From Terriglobia bacterium (GTDB lineage: Bacteria; Acidobacteriota; Terriglobia; Bryobacterales; Bryobacteraceae): a stretch of 40,907 nt of DNA. The notes below the pieces were generated by a model, which worked only from the letters and a program-made list of their open reading frames with translations, was not told the DNA's origin and did not search any database. Both the position numbers and the translations under genes were made by a program. The stretch lies in NCBI GenBank assembly GCA_020073615.1, contig JAIQEX010000056.1, forward strand, positions 1 to 40,907, read 5' to 3'. Positions 1 through 8,039 of this stretch are shown here, piece by piece; the stretch's first letter is position 1, and each line of letters opens with the position of its first letter.

Positions 1-11
1 CCCGGATCTGT

Positions 12-132
12 TCCAGGCTCAACTTCTCTGGTGCTTGCATGCTGATGATCAACTCCCAGCATGCCGGATCGCTCCTCCAGGCTCATCTTGTATGAGAAAC
101 GCACCCCCACTCCAGGCTCATCTTGTATGAGA
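12..132. repeat. short direct-repeat cluster with a hairpin, upstream of tRNA-Arg
   Basis: TCCAGGCTCA occurs three times (12-21, 76-85, 111-120). The last two copies extend to a 22-bp identical repeat (76-97 and 111-132) spaced 35 bp apart. Between the first and second copies lies an inverted repeat, GCATGCTG (37-44) and CAGCATGC (57-64), with a 12-nt loop. No ORF runs through it. Clusters of short repeats like this occur at the ends of some insertion sequences (IS21-type ends carry several short repeats), and the tRNA gene starts only 50 bp further on. I infer an IS end or remnant, but the transposase would lie to the left of the window and cannot be seen. Confidence 0.55.
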
Positions 133-142
133 CAAGACTGCG

Positions 143-173
143 TCTGGCGCACTCAGATCTGGCGTGGTAAAAT
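143..173 (+). promoter_or_regulatory. candidate promoter of tRNA-Arg
   Basis: TAAAAT at 168-173 lies 8 nt before the first base of the tRNA and fits a -10 box. TCTGGC at 143-148 is a weak -35 candidate with a long 19-nt spacer. The position is right for a tRNA promoter but the match is modest. Confidence 0.3.
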
Positions 174-181
174 TTCGTTAT

Positions 182-258
182 GCGCCCGTAGCTCAGTTGG
201 ATAGAGCGACTGGCTACGAACCAGTAGGTCGGCAGTTCGAATCTGTCCGGGCGCACCA
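182..258 (+). tRNA. tRNA-Arg (anticodon ACG), CCA encoded
   Basis: The acceptor stem GCGCCCG (182-188) pairs perfectly with CGGGCGC (248-254), followed by discriminator A and an encoded CCA (256-258). The D-arm has AGCTCAGTTGGATAGAGC. The anticodon stem ACTGG/CCAGT encloses the loop CTACGAA, giving anticodon ACG, which is read as ICG after deamination and decodes CGN arginine codons. The TpsiC arm contains GTTCGAATC. The gene stands alone, 50 bp after a cluster of direct repeats. It is single-copy here, with no other tRNA nearby. Confidence 0.97.
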
Positions 259-489
259 TCTTCCTGCACGGTGCTTGACCCTCTGGTCATTTTCCCCTAC
301 CCAGCCCCGGTACACGATCTGGTGCAAATGGTTCCAGTCCACTTGGTGAGTTCGCCGTCCATTGTTTCTACACCTTAGCCTGAGGCCGAGCCTGGCGCAC
401 CGGCTGGACGGGCGAGCGAGGTTGGAAGGCAGCGCGGCCCTTCAAAAACATTTGCGTTACCGAACAGGCTCCGCGGAGTATATATCGAC

Positions 490-2928
490 ATGCCCTCTGC
501 CTCCGTTTGGAACGATTGCCGGCATGCGATCCGCACTCTGGTCAGGACCCCCGCCTATGCGCTGGTGGCGGTGGCTACGCTGGCGCTCGGTATCGGCGCC
601 AACACCGCGATATTCAGCGTCGTAAACCAGGTTTTGCTGAACCCCGCCGGCGTCTCGGACCCGGGCCGCGTGGTGGCGCTGCGTGTCAAGTACGAGAAGC
701 TGGCGCTGCTCAACATCGGGGTCTCCATCCCCGATTTCGCCGACGTGCGGAACAGCACGCAACTCTTCGATGCAGCAGCGCTCATTAGTCAGGGCGACTA
801 CAACTACACCGGCTCCACCGTTCCCGAGCGGTTGCGCGGCGCGAACGTGACGTGGCGCTGGTTCGACGTCTTCGGCGCCAGAGCGCGTCTGGGGCGTGTC
901 TTCACCGCCGAAGAAGACAAGCCGGATGCGAATCGCGTCGTGGTCTTGTCGTACGCCGCCTGGAAGCACCTTTATGGGGAGGACGCCGGCGTGTTGGGGC
1001 GCACCCTCGAGCTGAATCGGATTCCATACCGCATCGTGGGCGTCATGGGGCCGGAATTCCGCTGGCCGGTGGACATCGACCTGTGGGTGCCGTTAGGCCT
1101 GCGCGACAGTCAATATTCCGAGAACAACCGGTTCAACGAGAACTACAACGCCGTGGCGCGACTGAAGCCCGGCATCGTGTTCTCACGCGCCAACGCTTTC
1201 GTGCGGGTGCTGGCCGACCGCGTGAAGAACGGCGGCACCCGGGACGGCGGCTACGCCAAAGACTCCGAGTGGGGCATGTTCCTGCTGCCCTTTACGGACT
1301 TCATCGCGGGAGACACCAAGAAGCCCATGCTGGTGCTGTTGGGCGCGGTGGGCTTCGTGCTGCTGATCGCCTGCTCGAACATCGCCGGCCTGACGCTGGC
1401 GCGCGCTTCGGGGCGCAGCCGGGAAATCGCCGTGCGCGCCGCTCTGGGCGCGGGCCGTTGGGACCTGATCCGCCAGACCCTGGCGGAGAGCCTGGTGCTG
1501 GCCCTGGCAGGCGCGGCCGCCGGTTTGGGCGTGGCTTTGGGCGCCATCCGCGGCTTGCTGGCGTTGGCGCCAAAAGGCCTGCCGGTGGCGGTGGGTGTGC
1601 GCATGGATGGCGCCGTGCTGGCCTTCACCGCGCTGGCCGCCATCGGCGCCGGCATTCTGTTCGGCATCGCGCCCGCCTGGCACATTTCGCGTCTCAACCG
1701 CTACGATTTGTTGAAGGAAGGCGCGCGTTCCAACACCGCGGGTCTGGGCCGCCAGCATCTGCGCTCCAGCCTGGTGGCCGGTGAAGTGGCCCTGGCGCTG
1801 GTGCTGTTGGTGGGGGCGGGACTGTTTCTGCGCAGCCTTGCCGCCCTGCAGGAAGTCAATCCCGGATTCCAGCCCAACGGCGTGATTACCGCCGGCCTTT
1901 CCCTGCCACCGGCGCGGTACGCCGATGACGCCAGCCGCACGGCTTTCTATCGCGCGGTGGTGGACAACCTGGCAACTACCCCCGGGGTCAGCGAAGCGGC
2001 CGCCGGCATCCCGGTGCCCTTCAGCGGCAACGGCGGTTCGGCGTCATTCGAGATCGATGGGCGGCCCTCGCCTCCCGGCGATCCCGGCCCGCACGGCGAT
2101 CTGGGCGCCGTCGGTCCGGGCTACTTCGCGGTGCTCCGCATTCCCATCCGCCAGGGCCGTGTGTTTACTCCCTCGGATCGCTCCGGCACGCAGCAGGTCG
2201 CCGTGATCGACGAGACCCTGGCGCGGCAATACTGGCCCGATGAGAATCCCGTTGGAAAGCACATCCGCCGCGGTTCCGGGGCGCCGTGGGCCACGATTGT
2301 GGGCGTGGTAGGCCATGTCAAGAATGCCGATCTGGCAGGCGACGAAGTCAAGGGCAAGTATTACTTCCCGCTGGAACAGGTCACGCCGCCGTTCACTACC
2401 TTCCTGGCCCGCACGCCGGCCGACCCGGCGCGCCTGGCCGCCGGCCTGCGCGAAGCGGTCCGCAAGGTCGATCCCACGCAACCGGTGTCGCAGATCCGCG
2501 TGCTTTCCGAGATGGTCGAAAGCTCTCTGGCCCCCCGCCGTTTCGTGGTCACGGTGCTGTCGGTATTCGCCGGCATGGCGTTGCTGATGGCGGTGATCGG
2601 ACTGTATGGGGTGATCAGCTACGCGGTGACCGCGCGCACCCAGGAACTGGGCGTCCGCATGGCCCTGGGAGCGCAACCGGGCGAGATCCTGCGCCTGGTG
2701 ATTTCCCAGGGCCTCCGGCTGGCGGGAATGGGTGCGGCCCTGGGACTGGCGGTATCGCTGGGGTTCAGCCGCCTGCTGGCCAGCCAGTTGTTCCACGTCA
2801 GCGCCTTCGATCCCCTGACTTTCGCCGCCATGGCCGCGGTGCTGTTGGCCGCGGCGTTGCTGGCGAGCTACATCCCCGCGCGCCGCGCCACGCGTGTGGA
2901 TCCCATGGTGGCGCTGCGCTATGAGTGA
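490..2928 (+). CDS. ABC transporter permease, ADOP family (MacB/FtsX-like)
   Basis: This 812-aa protein has the layout of the acidobacterial duplicated orphan permeases: two MacB-type halves fused in one chain without an ATPase gene beside it. The N-terminal membrane segment (about 24-45, containing LGIGANTAIFS) is followed by a MacB periplasmic core domain. An FtsX-type membrane block follows at about 281-400, a second anchor at about 428-450 and a second periplasmic domain. The last FtsX block, at about 687-797, ends in the family signature RVDPMVALR.E. A related permease lies at 18626-21112. Substrate is unknown; members are thought to work in export or cell-envelope processes. The start ATG has GGAG (475-478) upstream. 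The gene stands alone between the tRNA and the AlaX-like gene. Confidence 0.93.
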   Translation: MPSASVWNDCRHAIRTLVRTPAYALVAVATLALGIGANTAIFSVVNQVLLNPAGVSDPGRVVALRVKYEKLALLNIGVSIPDFADVRNSTQLFDAAALISQGDYNYTGSTVPERLRGANVTWRWFDVFGARARLGRVFTAEEDKPDANRVVVLSYAAWKHLYGEDAGVLGRTLELNRIPYRIVGVMGPEFRWPVDIDLWVPLGLRDSQYSENNRFNENYNAVARLKPGIVFSRANAFVRVLADRVKNGGTRDGGYAKDSEWGMFLLPFTDFIAGDTKKPMLVLLGAVGFVLLIACSNIAGLTLARASGRSREIAVRAALGAGRWDLIRQTLAESLVLALAGAAAGLGVALGAIRGLLALAPKGLPVAVGVRMDGAVLAFTALAAIGAGILFGIAPAWHISRLNRYDLLKEGARSNTAGLGRQHLRSSLVAGEVALALVLLVGAGLFLRSLAALQEVNPGFQPNGVITAGLSLPPARYADDASRTAFYRAVVDNLATTPGVSEAAAGIPVPFSGNGGSASFEIDGRPSPPGDPGPHGDLGAVGPGYFAVLRIPIRQGRVFTPSDRSGTQQVAVIDETLARQYWPDENPVGKHIRRGSGAPWATIVGVVGHVKNADLAGDEVKGKYYFPLEQVTPPFTTFLARTPADPARLAAGLREAVRKVDPTQPVSQIRVLSEMVESSLAPRRFVVTVLSVFAGMALLMAVIGLYGVISYAVTARTQELGVRMALGAQPGEILRLVISQGLRLAGMGAALGLAVSLGFSRLLASQLFHVSAFDPLTFAAMAAVLLAAALLASYIPARRATRVDPMVALRYE

Positions 2929-2974
2929 TGCCGTGAAGTTCCGGTGATCGTTCTGCCACAATAGCAGTGTCGCT

Positions 2975-4147
2975 ATGACCGAACGCCTCTATTACACCGA
3001 CTCCTATTTGCGCGAATTTCACGCCTCCATCGTCGAACGCTCCGCCGACGGCCTCACCGTGTACCTCGATCGCACCGCCTTCTATCCCACTTCCGGCGGT
3101 CAGCCGTTCGATACCGGGGTCATCGGCGGCATCCCCGTTCGCGAAGTGATCGACCAGGGCGAGCGCGTCGCGCACCAGGTCGCCGCGCCGCTCGGGACCG
3201 GTCCGGCCGAGTGCGCCATCGATTGGCCCCGGCGCTTCGATCACATGCAGCAGCACACCGGCCAGCACCTTCTCTCCGCCGTCTTCGAAGAGCTGTTCTC
3301 CATGCACACGGTGAGCTTCCATCTGGGGGCCGCGACCTCCACCATCGATCTGGAGGGCGGCGCCTGCGAAGCGCCCGCGGCGAAGGAGGCCGAGCGGCGT
3401 GCCAATGAAATCGTCTGCGAGAACCGTCCCGTTACCGTGGCCTTCCAGCACGCCGCCGAGACCGAGGGGTTGCGCAAGCCGTCGGACCGCGAGGGTACGC
3501 TGCGCATCGTCTCCATCGACGGGCTCGACCGCAGCGCCTGCGGGGGGACCCACGTGCGCTCCACCGGCGAGATCGGAGCCGTGCTCATCCGCAAGCTGGA
3601 AAAGGTGCGGCAGGCCGTGCGCGTGGAATTTCTATGCGGCGCGCGCGCCACCGCGCGAGCGCGCGCCGATTACGAAGCGCTCGCCGCCGTGGCGCACCTG
3701 TTCTCCGCTTCGCTCGACGACGCCGCGCCCATGGTGGCGGCGCAACTGGAAGCTGCGCGCGCCGCCGACAAGGCGCGGCGCAAGCTGGAGCTCGATCTCG
3801 CCGCCTATCAAGGCAGGGAGCTCTACCAGACCACGCCGCCCGGCCCGGACGGCGTGCGGCGCGTCTCGCGCCGCGTCGAGCACGGCAGCCTCGAGGAGTT
3901 GCGCGCCATCGCGCAGAACTTCACGGCCCAACCGAAGGCCGTGTTCATCGCCGCGTTGGCCAGTCCGCCTTCGGTGCTGCTGGCCGCTTCCGGCGATGCG
4001 GGCATCGATGCCGGCCAGGCGCTCAAGGCCGCCCTCGCCGCGGCCGGCGGACGCGGGGGCGGCAACGCGCGCATCGCCCAGGGCAGCGTGGCCGGCCAGG
4101 CGCAGCTCGAGCGCGTCCTGGCCGCGGTGGCCGGGGAGCAACCGTGA
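2975..4147 (+). CDS. alanyl-tRNA editing protein, AlaX-like with DHHA1 domain
   Basis: This 390-aa protein resembles the stand-alone editing factors that hydrolyse mischarged Ser-tRNA(Ala) (and Gly-tRNA(Ala)). The zinc site is intact: HTGQH (His94, His98) and CGGTH (Cys189, His193), as in the AlaRS editing domain. The N-terminal part (about 1-80) matches the AlaRS/AlaX beta-barrel, with the YPTSGGQPFDTG motif. The C-terminal part (about 235-390) is a helical linker plus a DHHA1-like domain ending in a GGRGGG.....G segment, which fits the long AlaX class. No aminoacylation domain is present, so it is not AlaS. It lies 46 bp after the ADOP gene and converges with the thioredoxin-like gene, 15 bp from its stop. 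Confidence 0.92.
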   Translation: MTERLYYTDSYLREFHASIVERSADGLTVYLDRTAFYPTSGGQPFDTGVIGGIPVREVIDQGERVAHQVAAPLGTGPAECAIDWPRRFDHMQQHTGQHLLSAVFEELFSMHTVSFHLGAATSTIDLEGGACEAPAAKEAERRANEIVCENRPVTVAFQHAAETEGLRKPSDREGTLRIVSIDGLDRSACGGTHVRSTGEIGAVLIRKLEKVRQAVRVEFLCGARATARARADYEALAAVAHLFSASLDDAAPMVAAQLEAARAADKARRKLELDLAAYQGRELYQTTPPGPDGVRRVSRRVEHGSLEELRAIAQNFTAQPKAVFIAALASPPSVLLAASGDAGIDAGQALKAALAAAGGRGGGNARIAQGSVAGQAQLERVLAAVAGEQP

Positions 4148-4162
4148 TGGCCCCGCGCGCCC

Positions 4163-4750
4163 TCAGTCCTGCTTCTTCTTGGGGGCGCTCTTGCGGGTGG
4201 CGCTCTTCCCGGCCGGCGCGCTGGCGGGCTTCAGCAGCTCCTCGATCTGGTCGCGGAAGGTCTTCTCCATCTGCGCCTCGGTGAGCAGCGGAGAGTCGCC
4301 TTCGTATTGCGCGCGGATCATGCCCTGCCGGTCCACAAACGCCACCAGCGGCATGTGCGGGATCAGCGCCATGGGGTGTTCCATGAAGTCGAGCGCCGTC
4401 TTTTGATCGTTGAGCCCCACCGGGAACGTGGGATTGAAGGTCTTGAGGAAATTCGGCAGCGCCACCGCCGCCATGCCTTCAATGGCCGACGCCAGCACCT
4501 GGAAGCCGCGCGGGCCGAGCTCGTTCTGGTCCTTGATCAGATACCCGATGGCCCTCTGGCAGTGCGGGCAATAAGTGAGGATGAAGGCTACCGCCACCAC
4601 CTTGCCCCGATACTGGCTGAGCAGCGCCTGCTTGCCGCCCGGGAGGTTGATGGCCAGTTGCGGCGACGGGCGGGGCAACTCCGCCCCCGGTGCCTGCGCC
4701 ATCAGCACAAACCACAAAGCCATGGCCTTGAAAGACGAGCGCCCTGACAT
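4163..4750 (-). CDS. thioredoxin-fold (TlpA/redoxin-like) protein with CPHC motif
   Basis: This 195-aa protein has an N-terminal hydrophobic stretch (about 8-23, likely signal or anchor), then a redoxin-type domain. The active-site motif CPHC (Cys61, Cys64) sits in the expected place after the first beta-strand (VVAVAFILTY). The segment HMPLVAFVDRQGMI near residue 138 is the usual cis-Pro strand followed by the hairpin. The tail is Lys/Ala/Pro-rich. CPHC is typical of DsbA-like or oxidative centres, but the fold is more like TlpA/AhpC-TSA. I chose the ATG at 4750, 5 bp after the stop of the metallopeptidase gene; longer in-frame starts would overlap that gene. The spacing suggests translational coupling and a joint envelope role. 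Confidence 0.85.
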   Translation of the reverse strand: MSGRSSFKAMALWFVLMAQAPGAELPRPSPQLAINLPGGKQALLSQYRGKVVAVAFILTYCPHCQRAIGYLIKDQNELGPRGFQVLASAIEGMAAVALPNFLKTFNPTFPVGLNDQKTALDFMEHPMALIPHMPLVAFVDRQGMIRAQYEGDSPLLTEAQMEKTFRDQIEELLKPASAPAGKSATRKSAPKKKQD

Positions 4751-4755
4751 AAGCT

Positions 4756-6000
4756 TCAGTGTATCGCAGGGTCCAGCCCTTCCATGCTGGTGACCGTCGC
4801 CCCATCGCGCCGCAGCAGGAACCGTCCGTCGTCGCCCGTCCCGCTGACCGAGTCGGCGCTTTCGGAAGCCACCGCCAGGTTGCGCCACTTCTTGCCCAGC
4901 GCCTCACGATAGACGGCGAAGTAGGCGCGCGCGCTCTCCTCGCTGTCCCATTCCGCGGCGTACAGCAGCACCACGCGGCGCGCTTTCTTATTCTCGCGCA
5001 GCTCGAATATCGACCCTCGCCAGTGCGGCGCGATCTCCGCCGCGCGCTCCTTGCCGGCGTACTGTTCGATCAGAATGCCGTGTTCCAGTTCCCCCAGCGA
5101 GCCGCCCACCAGGCCTTTGTAGCCGCGCGGCAAATGCGGGTCGGGGAGCGCGGGCCGGGTGGGCTTGAGCCCGGCGAAATACTTCTCGGGGTGAACGATT
5201 TGCTGCGTGGAAACCGGCGCGCGCCGGAAGACTTCGCCAAAGCCTTCTTCTCCGTCGCGCTGAAACACGGCGTTCTGGAACAGCATGCCCTTCGTATAGG
5301 GAAACACCAGCGTGCGGCGCAGGTAGAGCGGAGCGTTCTCGTAGATGGGATACTGCCCGGCCCCGCTGTCGCTCAGGTTACTCATGGCGGCCACCAGGGC
5401 GGGCGAATCCTTCAGGGACTGGCCGGATTTGCGGGCCAGGTATTCGGACATCAGCCACGTGGCCTGGCCTTCCATCACGGCCAGCCGCGCGGTGGCGCCG
5501 TCGTCGCTCTTGCGCCCCTGGCGGATGAACCGCGCCAGATTGAAATTCTGGTCGGCCAGGGCGTGCGAAAGCTCGTGCGCGAGCACCGGCTCCTGGGTAT
5601 CGGAGGGCGTGGATTCGGTGATGAACAGCTTCTTCTTGTTGTAATCGTAGAAGGCCGCCGCCTGCTCGGTGAGCAGTTCCACGGTGCTCTTGGCAAGGTC
5701 GAAATCGCGCGGCACCAACCCGAATTTCTTGAGCGTCAGCTCTTCGGCGCGGATCTCCTCCGGGCTGGCGACGTCTTTCACGCGCTTGTTCAGGAACTGG
5801 TTGATCTTCTCCTTGCTGATGAAATCGCAGGGAACGCGGCGCCGCAGTTTCATGCCGGAGATGCGCGTCAGATCCTGGGCGATGGCGTTGGCCTGCCCGC
5901 ACAGGGCCTGCGCGCGCGGACCGGATTGCCCCGCGCCCGGCGCCGCCCACACCAGCAACGCCGCCACGAGCGCGGCAAAGCGGAGCCTCAACCGCGACAC
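4756..6000 (-). CDS. secreted zinc metallopeptidase-like protein (HELSH motif)
   Basis: This protein is 414 aa from the GTG at 6000. The motif HELSH (about residues 142-146) fits HExxH, and an EGQATWLMSEY helix about 30 residues later offers a Glu as third zinc ligand, as in gluzincin-like peptidases. A signal peptide (RLRLRFAALVAALLVWAAPGAGQ region) starts right after the GTG, which is why I prefer it. An upstream ATG at 6180 keeps the frame open, but it adds a Pro/Gly/Ala-rich, repeat-like segment in front of the signal peptide. The exact family is not recognised and the substrate is unknown. It is the first gene of a two-gene unit with the CPHC protein. Confidence 0.82.
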   Translation of the reverse strand: MSRLRLRFAALVAALLVWAAPGAGQSGPRAQALCGQANAIAQDLTRISGMKLRRRVPCDFISKEKINQFLNKRVKDVASPEEIRAEELTLKKFGLVPRDFDLAKSTVELLTEQAAAFYDYNKKKLFITESTPSDTQEPVLAHELSHALADQNFNLARFIRQGRKSDDGATARLAVMEGQATWLMSEYLARKSGQSLKDSPALVAAMSNLSDSGAGQYPIYENAPLYLRRTLVFPYTKGMLFQNAVFQRDGEEGFGEVFRRAPVSTQQIVHPEKYFAGLKPTRPALPDPHLPRGYKGLVGGSLGELEHGILIEQYAGKERAAEIAPHWRGSIFELRENKKARRVVLLYAAEWDSEESARAYFAVYREALGKKWRNLAVASESADSVSGTGDDGRFLLRRDGATVTSMEGLDPAIH

Positions 6001-6230
6001 CCCGTAAGAAAATCCGTCGACGGGTCCGGCAGGCGGCACTGCCTGCCCCTCCGCTCGAAGCCCAGGATCCGTTGTGGTGGCGCAGGCGGTGCCGCCAGCG
6101 GGAGCAGTGGGCGTGGGCGGTATCCGCTCCCGTACGGCCGCGGCTCCGATCTTTGGCACGCTGCTCAACTCTATCAGCATAATGCGCGCTACAATGAGGG
6201 ATCAATTCACACGGTTAGAGGAGAGTCCTA
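6001..6230. repeat. intergenic stretch with palindromic, repeat-like sequence
   Basis: This 230-bp interval upstream of the metallopeptidase holds an inverted repeat, GCAGGC (6029-6034) and GCCTGC (6041-6046). It also holds the GC-rich string CGCTCCCGTACGGCCGCGG at about 6125-6143, which looks like a dispersed intergenic element of this group; I have only memory for that, not a search. The frame of the metallopeptidase stays open through it, but the encoded residues look non-protein-like. The far end carries the ribosome binding site of the small gene at 6231. Confidence 0.3.
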
Positions 6231-6362
6231 TTGGCGGAAGATAAAGTGTACAAGGCCGAGTACCTGGGAAGCGGCACCTTCGTGATCAGCAAGCCCAAAC
6301 GCAAGAAAATGAAGGTGCGCCAGTCGCAGTTGAAGAACCCGCAGCGCGGCTCGCGCAAGTAG
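6231..6362 (+). CDS. small basic protein, 43 aa, TTG start
   Basis: The sequence AGAGGAGAG (6217-6225) lies 5 nt before a TTG start that opens a 43-codon frame ending in TAG. The product is half beta-like (KVYKAEYLGSGTFVIS) and then strongly basic (KPKRKKMKVRQ, ending RGSRK). Such a tail would suit binding to nucleic acid or the ribosome, but I recognise no family. Support for being a gene comes from the very good ribosome binding site, the periodic charged composition and the clean intergenic position. It is convergent with the small membrane ORF at 6383-6505, with only 20 bp between the stops. Confidence 0.55.
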   Translation: MAEDKVYKAEYLGSGTFVISKPKRKKMKVRQSQLKNPQRGSRK

Positions 6363-6382
6363 CGGGCGCGTTTCGCGGGCCG

Positions 6383-6505
6383 TTACCGGCGGCCCCGGCG
6401 GTCCCCCTGCATCATGCGCAGCAGGCCCTGCAGAGCCGCCCTCTGCACCACAAAGGCTCCCAGAAAGCTGCCGACCAGCGTTGCGCCTACCACCAAGGCA
6501 TCCAT
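6383..6505 (-). CDS. small single-span membrane protein, 40 aa
   Basis: An ATG at 6505 is preceded by GAGAGGAAG about 6 nt upstream and opens a 40-codon frame. Residues 3-20 form a Gly/Ala/Val-rich hydrophobic helix (ALVVGATLVGSFLGAFVV). A short amphipathic part and a basic end (RRGRR) follow, so by the positive-inside rule the C-terminus would be cytoplasmic. No family is recognised. It lies upstream of and close to the MBL-fold gene but is not clearly in an operon with it. It is shorter than most gene callers accept and could be missed. Confidence 0.55.
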   Translation of the reverse strand: MDALVVGATLVGSFLGAFVVQRAALQGLLRMMQGDRRGRR

Positions 6506-6591
6506 AAATTGCTTCCTCTCTGAATTGTGCCTTCTCGGGTTCAATTTCTCTCATTTATTTGAGGAGCAATTGACGTGCCAGGGCACGGGGC

Positions 6592-7488
6592 TTACCAGCC
6601 GGGCACCCATTCCCAACCGCCCGCCGGGCGCGCAGCCACGCGCCCCACGCTGGGAAACGGGAAATGGAACGCCATCAGGTGCATGTTCTCCGCCACGGCG
6701 CGCTCGAGCAGCGCGCGGCGCGTGGCGGCCGCCTGTTCCGCTGCCAGGTCGAACCCATTGCCCCACTCGGGATGCTCCAGGTGCAGCGGGTGCACGGCGG
6801 CATCGCCCAAATTCAGGAGTTGCTCGCCATCGGAGGAAAGCAGCACCGCCAGGTGCCCCGGAGTGTGTCCGGGAGCGGGGATGGCGCGCACGCCAGGGAC
6901 GATTTCGATTTCCTTTTCGACCGGCTCGATCTGCAGGCGTAACGGCGCCAGGCAGCGCCTGGCCGTGGCATCGAGTTCGTACTTCAGATCGTTGGGCAGC
7001 GGCAACGCGCGCAGGTCCGTGCGCGCGGCCGTCCAGAATTCCCATTCCAGATCGGAGAGCATGTACAACGCGTTGCGAAAAGCCGGACGGGGCGATCGCG
7101 GATTCCGCGTATCGATGGCCCCGCCGACGTGATCCGGGTGGGCGTGGGTCAGCACCACGGTATCGACGTCCTGGGGCCTTACGCCGGCCATCTCCAGGCG
7201 GGCCATAATCGCCCCGGTGGTGCGCGAGGAATCGCCCGCGCCGGTATCCACCAGCACCACGTGGCGGCCGGTTTCCACTAGCAGGCAGGTGTAGGGGCTC
7301 AGAATCGAGTCGTGCGGCAGTTGCCGGTTCTCCAACTCGCGCGCGAGTTCGCCGGCATCGGCATTGGGGAAGAACCACGACGCCGGGTAGCGGAAGTACC
7401 CGTCGCTGAGAACCGTGCAGCGGATGGAGCCGACCTGAAAGGCATGGGAACCGGCGGGCATGCGGAGCCTATCCGTAGATGATATCAA
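6592..7488 (-). CDS. MBL-fold metallo-hydrolase
   Basis: This 298-aa protein belongs to the metallo-beta-lactamase superfamily. The metal motif HAHPDH (His115, His117, Asp119, His120) is intact. A GHTPGH segment carries the next His ligand near residue 208, NLGDAA provides the bridging Asp near residue 227, and AFHFPFP near the C-terminus offers the last His. The VLVDTGAG strand before the metal site is also typical. The class resembles lactonase/quorum-quenching and glyoxalase-II-like hydrolases of about 300 aa, but the substrate cannot be read from the sequence. No signal peptide is seen. ATG 7488 and ATG 7461 are both possible starts; neither has a strong ribosome binding site. Confidence 0.9.
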   Translation of the reverse strand: MISSTDRLRMPAGSHAFQVGSIRCTVLSDGYFRYPASWFFPNADAGELARELENRQLPHDSILSPYTCLLVETGRHVVLVDTGAGDSSRTTGAIMARLEMAGVRPQDVDTVVLTHAHPDHVGGAIDTRNPRSPRPAFRNALYMLSDLEWEFWTAARTDLRALPLPNDLKYELDATARRCLAPLRLQIEPVEKEIEIVPGVRAIPAPGHTPGHLAVLLSSDGEQLLNLGDAAVHPLHLEHPEWGNGFDLAAEQAAATRRALLERAVAENMHLMAFHFPFPSVGRVAARPAGGWEWVPGW

Positions 7489-8039
7489 GGTTAAAAGGGT
7501 ACGGATTATCTTTTTTGCCGGGACGGCGGACGGCGGGAGGCGATTGGTAAGCGAAGAGGGAGTCCGGAATGGAAGGGAACGCTCACAAGGAGCGGAAGGG
7601 CATTGGGGAAGCTGTTGAGGACTCAGAGGTTAGAATGATGGGACCGGACTCTCTCTTTGCCCCCAGCATAGCCCGCCGACAGGAGGGACTCTTTTTTTCG
7701 ACCGGCCAAGCTGCTGAAAAGACACCGCAGAAATCGTGAGATCCGTTGTCACCGGTGTCCGCCGGAATCGGTTCTCGGCCACAAGCCCGGCGACGATTTC
7801 TACCTGGCCAATTACGACGAGTCGCGAGCCTACTTCCACCGCCTGGCCGCCGCCTCCGACCGCATCCGCGTCATCCCGGTCGGCAAGACCACGCGCGGGC
7901 TGGATTGGGAGATAATGACACACGAACTGTCCGCACAGCGGCGAGCGGCGTCGCCCGCATTCGAATCACGTGCGAGTCGGCGGGCATCACGACTCGGGCG
8001 CTCAATGTCGCTACTGCGCCGCTTCGATAAGCTAAGGCG
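7489..8039. other. gene-free interval containing a gene fragment
   Basis: No intact gene is seen in these 551 bp. The first part has loosely related inverted stretches: GGGAGTCCGG near 7558 and CCGGACTCTC near 7645. The middle holds the M14 peptidase fragment listed separately (7760-7913). The rest (7914-8039) shows nothing recognisable. Confidence 0.6.
7760..7913 (+). pseudogene. truncated copy of the M14 peptidase gene N-terminal region
   Basis: These 154 bp match 9352-9505, inside the M14 peptidase gene, without gaps and with 7 mismatches by my count. The matching part encodes residues of about 23-74 of that protein (from ESVLGH to RGLDWEI). Six of the seven differences are synonymous; the seventh changes Ser to Pro (VISVG to VIPVG). 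There is no start codon, signal peptide or zinc motif, and the match ends abruptly on both sides. It is therefore a fragment of a former paralogue rather than a gene. It is in the same orientation as the full gene and separated from it by the membrane-repeat protein gene. Confidence 0.85.
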
